From: Dehalogenimonas formicexedens
GTDB lineage: Bacteria; Chloroflexota; Dehalococcoidia; Dehalococcoidales; Dehalococcoidaceae
Direction of reading: 5' to 3'
NCBI RefSeq assembly: GCF_001953175.1
Contig: NZ_CP018258.1
Coordinates: 1,206,210-1,270,209, forward strand
DNA: 64,000 bases
Shown: piece after piece, positions 42,336 through 50,746 of the stretch
Numbering within the stretch: the first letter of the stretch is position 1
Layout of the letters: each line of letters starts with the position of its first letter
Program-made: the position numbers and the translations under genes
Notes under the pieces: model-generated
Seen by the model: only the letters and a program-made list of their open reading frames with translations
Told to the model about the DNA's origin: nothing
Database searches by the model: none

Positions 42336-43346
42336 TTATTTCTTGACTACATCCCAGAAACTTTGCAGGCTGTTGAAGTCCATCAGGCCGCTCATGGCGC
42401 GGTTACGGGTGCCGATCCCGGCCTCAGCCGCGGCAGCCACCGGGTTCAACCCGCCGCTGAGCACCAGCCCGACCTTGTTCAACCCGACGGGTACCTCGCA
42501 GACCGGCTTGCCGCTTTCACCCATGGCCACCAGGCCGCGAATGCCGGCTTTCTCCAGCTTGGCAAAAAGGTCTCTCACCAGCGGCAGACTCATGGCCGGA
42601 ACCTCACGAAAATTAGCCAGAACCTTGCCTGCCCCGCGGCGGGCGGTTTCGCCGACCGCGGTCATCCGGCTGGCGATAAATATCTCCGAGGGGTCCAAAG
42701 AGGACCCGGAATAGTGGATGAGATCGGTGAACCGCCATGGCCGGTTTTGGCGGAACTGCAGCGTGCCGCCGAAACGTGAATCCATTGGCACGCCTGACTT
42801 GAGCAGCGTACCGTTGATCACGATGGAACACACCGTGGCAAAACCGACGTAACCCTGAGGCACCGGCAACCCGCCAAGCGATCCCCCGGCTTCAGCCACC
42901 GCCACCTTTTCGGCGACGCAGATACCGGCTTTGAACACCGGGATCATCGCCTTGAGCGCGTCCTTGAACTGATCGGCCTGGAACAGGGAGATGTTCACCG
43001 GAATAAGCCCGGACTGGGTTCCGGCATCGAAGGTGCTCTGGTAAGCCAGGAGTTCGATCTTGTCGGATACGAAGCCGACCTTGTCGGTAACCAGCGCGTT
43101 GGAAAGCTCGTCGAGGCCAGCCGTGGTGACACTCCGGCCGCTGCGCCGGGAAACCTTGGTGGTCAAGCCCTGCTCATCCAGCAGCCCCAGGTGGTAACGC
43201 ACGGCGCGTTCCGAGAGTTCGATGCCGTATTCATCGCGCAGGCGCCGGGCGATAACCTGGCTCCCCAGCGACCCGGAGGAACTCCCCAGGACCCTCAGGA
43301 TGGCCAGCTTTTCTCTTTCAACTTCGCGGCTGTCTATTTTAGCCAT
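42336..43346 (-). CDS. nrpR: NrpR-type nitrogen regulatory repressor
   Basis: A 336-residue regulator of the NrpR family (DUF128), best known in methanogens, where it represses nif and glnA until 2-oxoglutarate binds. Residues 1-75 are a winged helix (AILRVLGSSSGSLGSQVIAR, LSERAVRYHLGLLDEQGL). One NrpR effector domain follows (residues about 105-330), with GLIPVNISLF, GICVAEKVAVAEAGG, and GLVLSGGLNPVAAAAEAGI near the end. Many archaeal NrpR proteins have two such domains; this has one. The ATG 43346 has GAGG upstream. A dyad lies over its transcription start, suggesting autoregulation. No nif or glnA gene is in the window. Confidence 0.9.
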   Translation of the reverse strand: MAKIDSREVEREKLAILRVLGSSSGSLGSQVIARRLRDEYGIELSERAVRYHLGLLDEQGLTTKVSRRSGRSVTTAGLDELSNALVTDKVGFVSDKIELLAYQSTFDAGTQSGLIPVNISLFQADQFKDALKAMIPVFKAGICVAEKVAVAEAGGSLGGLPVPQGYVGFATVCSIVINGTLLKSGVPMDSRFGGTLQFRQNRPWRFTDLIHYSGSSLDPSEIFIASRMTAVGETARRGAGKVLANFREVPAMSLPLVRDLFAKLEKAGIRGLVAMGESGKPVCEVPVGLNKVGLVLSGGLNPVAAAAEAGIGTRNRAMSGLMDFNSLQSFWDVVKK

Positions 43347-43364
43347 TTGACCTCAAATTGATAC

Positions 43365-43419
43365 GGCAATTTAATAATTTTATTTGCCATTATACCACGG
43401 ATTCAAGCAGCCAGGTCAA
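43365..43419 (-). promoter_or_regulatory. nrpR promoter with downstream dyad
   Basis: On the minus strand TTGACC (43419-43414), a 19-base spacer and TGG-TATAAT (-10 at 43394-43389). Immediately downstream, GGCAA (43365-43369) and TTGCC (43384-43388) form an inverted repeat over the likely start site, a plausible operator for NrpR itself. Confidence 0.55.
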
Positions 43420-43445
43420 TCTTCCGGCGTCGCGGGTATCATTTT

Positions 43446-43454
43446 TGATATAAT
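43446..43454 (+). promoter_or_regulatory. Extended -10 of a leaderless mtaB transcript
   Basis: TGA-TATAAT (43446-43454). The GTG at 43461 is 7 bases after the box, the predicted +1. No -35 or ribosome site is visible. Confidence 0.6.
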
Positions 43455-43460
43455 GTGATC

Positions 43461-44660
43461 GTGGTAACCGTATATATAGAGACCCTCGGCTGCAAGCTGA
43501 ACCAGGCCGAATCGGAGGTTATGCGCCGCGATTTAGCGGCGGCGGGTTACCGTATCGTTCAAGCCGTCGATAACGCCGACGTCCTGCTTCTGAACACCTG
43601 CACCGTCACCGGTGTTGCCGACCGCAAGGCAATGCAAGCCGTGCGCTCGGCGATCAAGGCCAATGCCAGGTTAAAGGTCATCATTACCGGCTGCTACGTT
43701 GAACGGGACGCAGAAACGTTAACAAAACTGCCCGGAATCCTGGCGACACTGGGAAATGACGCCAAGAATAACATCGCCAGTGAGTTTGAACGCCTTGGAT
43801 TCGCCCCTTCTGAAGTTCCTTTCGAAGCCGAAGCGGGCCGGACGCGCTCCATGGTCAAAATTCAGGACGGCTGCGATCACCGGTGCTCCTACTGCGTCGT
43901 CCCACTGGTCAGGTCCCTCAAAAGCTGCGTTCCCGCGGGAACCATCGTCGAACAGATCAAAGCGCGGCAGGCCGAGGGTTTCCGTGAGGTAGTCCTCACC
44001 GGCACGGAAATCGGGGAATATGCCTGCGATGGGCTGGACCTGGCGGGACTGCTAAAAAGAATCCTCCTGGAGACGGGGATCGAACGTATCCGGATTTCGT
44101 CGCTTCAGCCCCAGGAAGTGACTCCGGAACTTATCAGGCTGTGGGATAACCCGCGCCTGTGCCGGCATTTCCATCTTTCTCTGCAGAGCGGTTCCGACGC
44201 CGTCCTGGGGCGCATGAGACGGCGATATAACACGGCAGGCTACCTTTCGGCGGTTAAACTTATACGGGACATCGTGCCGGAAGCGGCGGTCACCACCGAC
44301 ATTATCGCCGGGTTCCCCGGCGAGACCGATGCCGAGTTCGAAGACAGTTTCAGGTTCATTGAGCAGATCGGCTTCTCACGCCTGCATGTTTTTCCGTATT
44401 CTCCCCGCCCCGGCACCCTTGCCGCCTCGATGCCCGACCAGGTTGAGCACAGTGCCGTTAAACCCCGGGTAGCCCGGCTGCTGAAACTGGGGCGGCAGTG
44501 CGAAGCCTGGTTCAAGGGGAAATTCAAAGGACAATTCCTTGAAGTCCTGGTCGAGGCCCGTGAAGAGGGCAGGTGGGTGGGCTACACCGACAATTATATC
44601 CGTGTGTCGGTTGACAGCGACGAAGACCTGGAAAACCGGATCGTCCCGATAAAATTATAA
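43461..44660 (+). CDS. mtaB: tRNA t6A37 methylthiotransferase MtaB
   Basis: Radical-SAM enzyme that adds a methylthio group to N6-threonylcarbamoyl-adenosine 37 of tRNA. The 399-residue protein has the UPF0004 domain with cluster cysteines in ETLGCKLNQAE, NTCTVTGVADRKA and ITGCYVERD; the radical-SAM motif CDHRCSYCVVP (about residue 140); and a C-terminal TRAM domain (FLEVLVEAREEGRWVGYTDNY). I choose GTG 43461 at the predicted transcription start; GTG 43455 is in frame but sits at the -10 edge. A strong terminator follows. Confidence 0.93.
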   Translation: MVTVYIETLGCKLNQAESEVMRRDLAAAGYRIVQAVDNADVLLLNTCTVTGVADRKAMQAVRSAIKANARLKVIITGCYVERDAETLTKLPGILATLGNDAKNNIASEFERLGFAPSEVPFEAEAGRTRSMVKIQDGCDHRCSYCVVPLVRSLKSCVPAGTIVEQIKARQAEGFREVVLTGTEIGEYACDGLDLAGLLKRILLETGIERIRISSLQPQEVTPELIRLWDNPRLCRHFHLSLQSGSDAVLGRMRRRYNTAGYLSAVKLIRDIVPEAAVTTDIIAGFPGETDAEFEDSFRFIEQIGFSRLHVFPYSPRPGTLAASMPDQVEHSAVKPRVARLLKLGRQCEAWFKGKFKGQFLEVLVEAREEGRWVGYTDNYIRVSVDSDEDLENRIVPIKL

Positions 44661-44673
44661 AGCCCGGAAATGA

Positions 44674-44707
44674 CTGAGGCGCCTCTTGCGAGGCGCCTCA
44701 GATTTTT
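44674..44707 (+). terminator. Intrinsic terminator of mtaB
   Basis: A 12-bp perfect stem (CTGAGGCGCCTC, 44674-44685, with its complement at 44690-44701), TTGC loop, then ATTTTTG. It lies between convergent genes. Confidence 0.9.
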
Positions 44708-44722
44708 GCTTTTTAGTTCAAA

Positions 44723-45043
44723 CTACCGGGTCGGCGGTTTGATCTTGCGGAAGCAATCGCTGCAGTAGACGGGCTTGTCGCCACGGGGCTGGAACGGAAC
44801 CTGGGTGTTCTGACCACAGGCTGCGCACACGGCCGGGTACATCTGAGCCCTCTGACCGCCGCCGAAACTGCCGCCACCCATTCCGGTGCTGCCACCACGC
44901 TCGGCTTTGCGAGCGGCGCGGCAGGACGGGCAGCGCTTGGGTTCATTGGTATAACCCTTGGAACGGAAAAACTCCTGATCCTCAGCGCTGAAGGTGAAGG
45001 TAGTGCCGCAATCGGTGCACTGGATCTGCTTGTCCTGAGCCAT
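44723..45043 (-). CDS. Double zinc-ribbon protein of the CxxC type
   Basis: A 106-residue protein with four C-x2-C knuckles: CTDC and CPSC in the N-terminal half (QCTDCGTTFTFSAEDQEFF, a 'probable zinc-ribbon' domain), then a Gly-rich linker (GGSTGMGGGSFGGG) and CAAC and CSDC in a second ribbon ending KPVYCSDCFRKIKPP. The second half matches the CxxCxxCC-SSSS-type ribbons often found beside cold-shock or DNA-binding proteins. It is expected to bind two zinc ions and nucleic acid. The start is ATG 45043 with GAGGAGG upstream. Confidence 0.85.
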   Translation of the reverse strand: MAQDKQIQCTDCGTTFTFSAEDQEFFRSKGYTNEPKRCPSCRAARKAERGGSTGMGGGSFGGGQRAQMYPAVCAACGQNTQVPFQPRGDKPVYCSDCFRKIKPPTR

Positions 45044-45231
45044 TGTATGACCTCCTCTCTTAAAACTCGTTGTGAGAGTTGCGGTCATCTATACTTAGGC
45101 TCGAGGCGCGGTAATAATGACACGAACTGAACAACTATCCTTCAATATAACGCATCACGTAGCGGTTGTCAATAGGCCAATCACGAAAGGGATAAAGACG
45201 GCGAAAATTATGGGGCATGGAAACAGACGGC

Positions 45232-45687
45232 TCAAAGTTCCAGTTGGAAAACCTTGATGGTGTCGAGCATTCTGCCGCCCATCCTGCGATAGAAGTCATG
45301 GGCCGGGGTGTTCCAATCGAGCGCCGTCCATTCCACCGCGCCGCAGCCCCGATCCCGGGCCAGTTCGACCATTGCCCGGAATAGCGCTTTACCGGCACCG
45401 CGGCCTCGATCTTCCGGTAGGACAAAGAGATCTTCGATGTAAAGTTTCGGTTTTGCCCGGAAACTGCCGAAGGTCTCGAACACTACGGCACAACCGACGG
45501 CGCGCCCGCCAAATTCCGCGAGATAAGCTTCGAAACGGGGGTTTATGGAGGACATTTCCTCGGTTAGCCGCTGCCGGCCCGCCGCGTCCGGCGGAGTCAA
45601 CCGCTCGTATTCGGCAAGGGCTACCAGAAGGCTGATGACGGCGCCCGAGTCTCCGGGACCGGCGCGGCGGACGGTGATTTCAGACAT
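45232..45687 (-). CDS. GNAT acetyltransferase, SSAT/thialysine type
   Basis: A 151-residue acetyl-CoA-dependent N-acetyltransferase. LYIEDLFVLPEDRGRGAGKALF is the beta4-motif A pyrophosphate site, and EWTALDWNTPAHDFYRRMGG is motif B as in the diamine/thialysine acetyltransferase group, where it binds a polyamine-like substrate. The substrate here is unknown but small amines are likely. The gene stands alone with no evident promoter beyond the short gap to the peroxiredoxin pseudogene upstream. Confidence 0.85.
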   Translation of the reverse strand: MSEITVRRAGPGDSGAVISLLVALAEYERLTPPDAAGRQRLTEEMSSINPRFEAYLAEFGGRAVGCAVVFETFGSFRAKPKLYIEDLFVLPEDRGRGAGKALFRAMVELARDRGCGAVEWTALDWNTPAHDFYRRMGGRMLDTIKVFQLEL

Positions 45688-45725
45688 AGCGCCAATCTTA
45701 AGGCAAAGGTGCCCGGCGATACAAC

Positions 45726-46183
45726 TTACTTCCCCCGCGCCACCGCCGCCAGGACTTCATCCATATCGGGGGCGTGGTCGATGTTGTATTCTTTGGCGAA
45801 GATGACCTTGCCCTGCTCGTCCAGGACCACGTTGGCCCGGTTGGCGAAACCCTCGGATTCGAGAAACAGTCCGTACTTGCGCGAAACTTCGCCGTGGGGC
45901 CAGAAATCCGAGAGCAGCCTGGTATGTTTTATCCCCATTGATTTGGCTGGGCGTTCTTGGTCGGGACGGTGTCGATGCTGATGCCGAATGCCACGGCATT
46001 CAATTCAGCCAGTCTCTGAAAGTTTCGTTCAAGAGACAGCATTTGCTCCTGGCAAACGTTGGTCCAGGCCAGGGGGTGGAAGGAAAGAAGAACTTTTTTG
46101 CCGCGATATTTGGAAAGAGTGACCGGGTTGCCGTCCTGGTCTTTCAAGGTAAAATCCGGGGCCTCAGTTCCTGTCTTGATCAT
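45726..46183 (-). pseudogene. Peroxiredoxin (AhpC/TSA family) with a frameshift
   Basis: Two overlapping frames together make one peroxiredoxin of about 152 residues. The first (ATG 46183, with GGGGAGG upstream) holds APDFTLKDQDGNPVTLSKYRG and the active site PLAWTNVCQEQ (P-x3-T-x2-C with the peroxidatic Cys), then breaks after VPTKNA. The second (from about 45947) continues AKSMGIKHTRLLSDFWPHGEV to the normal end. One base seems lost at about 45948-45949, where a codon should stand between Ala and Ala. Either the gene is inactivated or the sequence has an error. The break removes the C-terminal third, including the segment that closes the active site. Confidence 0.8.
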
Positions 46184-46258
46184 CAAAAATGCCTCCCCAA
46201 ACGGATAAATGCTCTTAAGAGACATTGTAACCGCTGCGGCGATGAGCGCAAAACAGGA

Positions 46259-48208
46259 TTAACCGTTGGCCGGGAGGCCGGCCTTGCTGCCGTGGAACTG
46301 GGTTTCGTACAGGCGGGCGTAGAGTCCGCCGCGCGCCAGCAACTCCTGATGCGTTCCCCGCTCGATGATCTGCCCCCGGTCCATAACGAGGATGAGGTCC
46401 GCCGCCAGGATGGTCGAGAGGCGGTGGGCGATGACGATGCTGGTCCGCCCGGTCATCACCCGTTTTAATGCTTCCTGGATAAGGGCCTCGGATTCGGAGT
46501 CCAGCGAACTGGTGGCCTCGTCGAGGACCAGGATGCGAGGATCCTTGAGAATGACCCGCGCCAATGCGATGCGCTGTTTCTCGCCGCCGGAAAGCCGGTA
46601 GCCGCGTTCACCGACTACGGTATCGTATCCTTGGGGCAAACCCATGATGAAGTCGTGGATGTTGGCCGCCTTCGCCGCCGATTGGACCTGGGCTTGAGTG
46701 GCGTCCGGATCGGCGTACAACATGTTGACCCTGATGGTGTCGTGGAACAGGAAGGTTTCCTGGGTGACCATGCCTATCTGGTTAGCCAGAGAATCAAGGG
46801 TGACGTCGCGCAGGTCGTGGCCGTCGATCAATATCCGGCCGCCGGTGGGATCGTAAAGCCGGGGAATCAGGTAGGTGAGCGTCGTTTTTCCGGCGCCGCT
46901 GGGACCGACCAGGGCCACCAGTTGCCCCGGTTCGGCGCGGAAAGAGATATGGTCCAATACTTGCTCGCGCGCCTGGGTTGCCGGGGCCTTTTCGGTTTCC
47001 CCGTTGACCGGTTTTTCGGTCTGGGCGCCGCCCGATAAGACGGCCACCACGTCCTGCATCTGGCCGAACCGCTTGACGTCCTTCAACAGTCCCCTGTCAG
47101 CCCGGGAGTACTTGAAGCTTACGTCGTCGAGTTCAAGAACACCCCGGACGTCCTGGAGACACAATGCCTGGGGTTTTTCCGCAATCTCGTGCGGCAGGTC
47201 CAGCACCTCGAACACTCTCTCAAAGCTGACCATCGAAGTGGCAAAGTCCACCGGGGCGTTGGTCAGGTTTTGTAAAGCTGAATAAAGGCTGCCCAGGTAA
47301 GCCGCCATGGCCACGATGGTGCCGATGGTCAGACTGCCTTTAATCACCAGATAGCCGCCCAGTCCGTACACCAGGGCCACGCCGATGGCGCTGATCAGGC
47401 CGATGCTGGCGAAGAAAAGCATGCCGGTAACGGCGCGCCGCACGCCAGAATCCCGCACCGCCGCCGCCCTTTCCTTGAACCTCTCATCTTCCGTTTTGGC
47501 TCGGCCGAAAAGCTTCACCAAAAGGGCGCCTGAGATATTCAGCAGTTCGTGCATGACCGCGTTCATCTTGGCATTGAAGTCCAGCTGTTCCCTGGCGATA
47601 TTCTGTAAACGCCGGCCGAGGTTTCTGGCGGCGACTAAAAAGAGCGGCAGGATGACGATGGACAAAAGCGTCAGCCGCCACTCCAAGCTGAACATGACTA
47701 TCAGAAGCGCCACCGTCTGGATGAAACTGGATACTATGCCGACCATGGTGTTGCTGATGGCGTTCTGCGCACCGACGACATCGTTATTGAGGCGGCTCAT
47801 CAGTTCACCGACTTTGGTATTGGTGAAAAAATTGAGCGCCATCCTCTGGAGGTGGGAGAACAGGGCCACCCGAAGGTCGTAAACCACACCCTCACCCACC
47901 CGGGCGTTGATCCTGCGCAAAAGCACAGTCAGACTGCTGGTGGCTAACGGCAGGGCAACGAGAGCGGCTACCAACCACCACAATTGCGAGAGATTGCGTT
48001 CCTTCAGGGTAACGTCGATGAGCTGGCGCAGAATGAGGGGCATCAACAGCGATAAGCCGGCAACGACAATAGTGATAGCGAACATCACTAAGATCAGCCT
48101 GGTGTAAGGCCGGGCATAGCCCATTACCCGTTTTAAGAGACCGCGGGTGACTTTGGGCTTCTCATCGGGGGAGCTCAACGAATAAGGGAAACCGTGAACC
48201 ATCGACAT
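46259..48208 (-). CDS. ABC exporter half-transporter (MsbA/LmrA type)
   Basis: A 649-residue type IV ABC exporter subunit, membrane domain first (six spans, about residues 35-330) and nucleotide-binding domain second. Motifs: Walker A GPSGAGKTT (about 448), Q-loop MVTQETFLF, signature LSGGEKQR, Walker B ILVLDEATSSLD and the His switch in VIAHRLST. The start of the NBD carries an insertion of about 50 residues (KRFGQMQDVVAVLSGGAQTE...), rich in charged residues and absent from typical members. It probably works as a homodimer, since no second half-transporter is adjacent. Substrate unknown; lipid or drug export is typical for the class. Confidence 0.9.
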   Translation of the reverse strand: MSMVHGFPYSLSSPDEKPKVTRGLLKRVMGYARPYTRLILVMFAITIVVAGLSLLMPLILRQLIDVTLKERNLSQLWWLVAALVALPLATSSLTVLLRRINARVGEGVVYDLRVALFSHLQRMALNFFTNTKVGELMSRLNNDVVGAQNAISNTMVGIVSSFIQTVALLIVMFSLEWRLTLLSIVILPLFLVAARNLGRRLQNIAREQLDFNAKMNAVMHELLNISGALLVKLFGRAKTEDERFKERAAAVRDSGVRRAVTGMLFFASIGLISAIGVALVYGLGGYLVIKGSLTIGTIVAMAAYLGSLYSALQNLTNAPVDFATSMVSFERVFEVLDLPHEIAEKPQALCLQDVRGVLELDDVSFKYSRADRGLLKDVKRFGQMQDVVAVLSGGAQTEKPVNGETEKAPATQAREQVLDHISFRAEPGQLVALVGPSGAGKTTLTYLIPRLYDPTGGRILIDGHDLRDVTLDSLANQIGMVTQETFLFHDTIRVNMLYADPDATQAQVQSAAKAANIHDFIMGLPQGYDTVVGERGYRLSGGEKQRIALARVILKDPRILVLDEATSSLDSESEALIQEALKRVMTGRTSIVIAHRLSTILAADLILVMDRGQIIERGTHQELLARGGLYARLYETQFHGSKAGLPANG

Positions 48209-48266
48209 GATGTATTATGTTAACACAAATGGCTTCCGGGTTGCTTGATGCCTGTATCGCCGTCCG

Positions 48267-48719
48267 CTATGTCATGGGTATATCGAAGTTGAGTACCTCT
48301 TCGCCTTCGCCCAGTGATTCGTAGAGTCGAATCGCCGCGGTATCCATTTTGTCCGCCTGGACGAAAATAATGTAAGCGCCGGTTGCCCTGCCTATCGATT
48401 TCAATTTTGTGATCAGCGACTTGGCAACTCCCCGCCTCCGGTGGCGTTCGGCAACCGCCAGGTCGTAAATATAGATCTCCTTGCGTTCCTGCTCGAATTT
48501 TTCCAATACGTAAGCGGCCAGACCGCCGATCACTTCCTCTCCAATGAAAGCCACCAAAACGATAAATTCCGTTTTATCCAGGAGATTCTTCAGATAGGCT
48601 TCGCTCGGAGCATTCCCCTGGTAGGTCGCAGGCTCCTTGAAAGCTTCGCCAAATACCTTCAGCAGGGCATTCATTTCAGGTAAATCGAGCCCGGTTAAAC
48701 GACGGTAGGTATATTTCAA
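48267..48719 (-). CDS. AAC(3)-I-like GNAT acetyltransferase
   Basis: A 150-residue GNAT protein that resembles aminoglycoside 3-N-acetyltransferase type I along its whole length as I recall that family: LTGLDLPEMNALLKVFGEAF, PATYQGNAPSEAYLKNLL, AAYVLEKFEQERKEIYIYDL, then RHRRRGVAKSLITKL (acetyl-CoA loop) and IIFVQADKMDTAAIRLY, ending EEVLNFDIPM. The start is TTG 48719 because GAGG lies 8 bases upstream and the protein then begins where AAC(3)-I begins; a longer frame to 49013 crosses the divergent MFS promoter. Whether it acts on aminoglycosides is untested. It is divergent from a drug-exporter-like MFS gene. Confidence 0.82.
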   Translation of the reverse strand: MKYTYRRLTGLDLPEMNALLKVFGEAFKEPATYQGNAPSEAYLKNLLDKTEFIVLVAFIGEEVIGGLAAYVLEKFEQERKEIYIYDLAVAERHRRRGVAKSLITKLKSIGRATGAYIIFVQADKMDTAAIRLYESLGEGEEVLNFDIPMT

Positions 48720-48850
48720 ACGTCGCGCCTCAGTTTTTACGTTCCCCACTAAGAATACCATGTGGTCATAAAAACCCTGTGTGCCCCCTTGGAACACCGG
48801 GAACCCCTCAGTCTGACTCTGTGACCCATCTTCTTCGCATAAGGCTGTTT

Positions 48851-48879
48851 TTCGACGAGCCGGCTGTTTCTGGTACATT
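48851..48879 (+). promoter_or_regulatory. Promoter of the leaderless MFS gene
   Basis: TGG-TACATT (extended -10, box at 48874-48879) with TTCGAC 17 bases upstream (48851-48856). The ATG at 48886 is 7 bases after the box. Confidence 0.55.
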
Positions 48880-48885
48880 GGTATC

Positions 48886-50472
48886 ATGGCAGGAGAAAAT
48901 CCGGCAGGCACCTCTTCCTCCGGGCTGTTCAAGCTCACCGAAAATTCCGGGCGATGGTTGCTGGCGACGACCACCATCGCCAGCGGCATGACCTTCCTCG
49001 TCGGTTCCGCCATCGGGGTTGCCTTGCCGGTAATCCAATCCTATTTCAACGCCCCTCTTTCCGGCATCCAGTGGGTTGCCAGCGCGTATTTGGTGTCGTT
49101 GTCAGCCCTCATTCTCATTGGAGGCGCACTCGGCGATCATTTCGGACGCAAACGGATATTCAACGTCGGCGTCATCATATTTTTTGTCGGAGAAGCTCTG
49201 TCATCGGCGTCTCCTGATATCGGTTTCTTGATCGCTTTCCAAGGATTAGCCGGAATCGGTTCGGCGCTGATGGTGCCTCAGAGCCTCGCCATTATCAATG
49301 CCAGTTTTGTTTCTTCGGAACGCGGGCGGGTCATCGGGCTTTGGGCAGGCCTTTCCGGGGCGGTATCGGCGGGAGCGCCATGGATCGGAGGTTTGCTGAC
49401 ACAGATTTCCTGGCGGGCGGTATTTTTCATCCCGCTGCCGCTTTGCTTTCTCATCTTGTGGCTGTCACGCAGGTACATTCCTGAAAACCCCACCAGGGCG
49501 GAACGTCCGCCAAACTGGTGGCTGTCCATCTCCATTTTTGCGGGGCTGGCCGCCATCACCTTCGCCCTTATTGAGGCTCCGGTCTGGGGATTCACCGACC
49601 CCCCAATCATCGCGGCGATGGTTGCCGGCGCGATGCTCCTCGTACTTTTCGCTGTATTGGACCGCCGGTTCGCCCGGCCGATCCTGCCTCCTTCGTTATT
49701 CAAGTCGCCCCTGGTGACGGGGGCGAACCTGGCAACGCTGCTCCTGTATTTTTCATTGAACGGGACGATCTATTTCACCGTGCTTAACCTCCAACAGGTC
49801 CAGGGGTTCTCGCCGTCCACCGCCGGACTGAGCCTGCTGCCTTCAGTGCTCATCATCATGCTGTTGTCAGGCGCTTTCGGCAGCCTGGCCGACAGGATCG
49901 GTCCGCGAACCCAGATGATCGCCGGGCCGCTTGTGGTGGCATCCGGCATCGGGCTGCTGGCCTTATCAGGCGTCCGAGCCAATTACTGGATAACCTTTTT
50001 CCCCGGTCTTGTCCTGATCGGCCTGGGGATGTCGGCGGTGATAGCGCCTTTAACCAAATCCGCGCTTTCGGTCAACGAGACCGCTTCCGGCGCCGCCTCC
50101 GGGCTGAACAACGCCGTAGCGCGCATCGCGGCGCTGCTGGCGGTGGCTTTGCTGGGCGCGGTGATGGCGACGGTGTTTTCAACAAGGCTGGAACAAGCCA
50201 TAGATAACACCAGCCTTTCGTCTTCGCAGCGGCAGGAGATACTTGACCAGTCGGAGAAGGTCGGAGCGGTGGTGATCCCGGCCGATTTCGGGAACGAGGC
50301 TCGAATGTCCGCCGAGTCAGCGGTGAAGAGTTCTTTTGTCTACTCGTTCCGATGGGTCATGGGCACCGCCGGGGTGCTTGCCGTCGGGGCGGCCGGGGTT
50401 TCATTCGTTACGATACACAATCCGCGTGGACAAGGCGAGCCACCTGAATATCGGGGGCGGAAGAAGACGTAG
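48886..50472 (+). CDS. MFS drug exporter, DHA2 (14-span) type
   Basis: A 528-residue proton antiporter of the EmrB/QacA type. About 14 hydrophobic spans are visible. Motif A between spans 2 and 3 reads GGALGDHFGRKRIF, and motif C in span 5 appears as GLSGAVSAGAPWIGG, the antiporter signature. A large loop near residues 440-485 (TRLEQAIDNTSLSSSQRQE) lies outside the membrane before the last span. The ATG lies at the predicted +1 of its promoter and has no ribosome site. The AAC(3)-I-like gene is divergent 166 bases away, so the two could form a resistance pair. Substrate unknown. Confidence 0.9.
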   Translation: MAGENPAGTSSSGLFKLTENSGRWLLATTTIASGMTFLVGSAIGVALPVIQSYFNAPLSGIQWVASAYLVSLSALILIGGALGDHFGRKRIFNVGVIIFFVGEALSSASPDIGFLIAFQGLAGIGSALMVPQSLAIINASFVSSERGRVIGLWAGLSGAVSAGAPWIGGLLTQISWRAVFFIPLPLCFLILWLSRRYIPENPTRAERPPNWWLSISIFAGLAAITFALIEAPVWGFTDPPIIAAMVAGAMLLVLFAVLDRRFARPILPPSLFKSPLVTGANLATLLLYFSLNGTIYFTVLNLQQVQGFSPSTAGLSLLPSVLIIMLLSGAFGSLADRIGPRTQMIAGPLVVASGIGLLALSGVRANYWITFFPGLVLIGLGMSAVIAPLTKSALSVNETASGAASGLNNAVARIAALLAVALLGAVMATVFSTRLEQAIDNTSLSSSQRQEILDQSEKVGAVVIPADFGNEARMSAESAVKSSFVYSFRWVMGTAGVLAVGAAGVSFVTIHNPRGQGEPPEYRGRKKT

Positions 50473-50473
50473 T

Positions 50474-50518
50474 TGGCGCGCCTGAAGGGATTCGAACCCT
50501 TGGCCCTCGGTTTCGAAG
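50474..50518. repeat. Attachment-site duplicate of the tRNA-Arg 3' half
   Basis: 45 bases identical to 50702-50746, running from the CCA end to the anticodon loop of tRNA-Arg. Such duplicated tRNA 3' halves are the outer attachment sites left by tyrosine-recombinase elements. Confidence 0.85.
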
Positions 50519-50701
50519 TTCTGCGAAAAGTATCTACACATTCACTGGGATTCTATGCGGTTCTACCGGTTGGAACGTAAAAACCAAAATTTCCGGCCCC
50601 GCCTTAACCGAGTGTTTTCAAAAAAGACGACAAGAAAGACGACATAATCTTTATGGTAAACAAAAAGCCCCCGACTTTGGGGGCTTTTAGCTTTATTTCA
50701 G
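50519..50701. mobile_element. 183-bp remnant between tRNA-Arg attachment repeats
   Basis: Only 183 bases separate the two 45-bp repeats. They hold a terminator (50661-50688) and a stretch with no intact gene. The size implies that an integrated element has been deleted almost entirely, or that only the ends remain from successive insertions. Confidence 0.6.
50661..50688 (-). terminator. Terminator after tRNA-Arg
   Basis: AAAAGCCCCC (50663-50672) pairs with GGGGGCTTTT (50679-50688); on the minus strand TTTTTG follows. It lies 14 bases past the CCA end. Confidence 0.85.
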
Positions 50702-50746
50702 TGGCGCGCCTGAAGGGATTCGAACCCTTGGCCCTCGGTTTCGAAG
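50702..50746. repeat. Attachment repeat inside tRNA-Arg
   Basis: Partner of 50474-50518; identical over 45 bases and differing immediately beyond (GACCG here, TTCTG in the outer copy). Confidence 0.85.

Noticed and set aside
48720-49013. N-terminal extension of the AAC(3)-I-like protein to 248 residues
   Set aside because: The extra part crosses the promoter and start of the divergent MFS gene and has no family similarity; TTG 48719 has a ribosome site.
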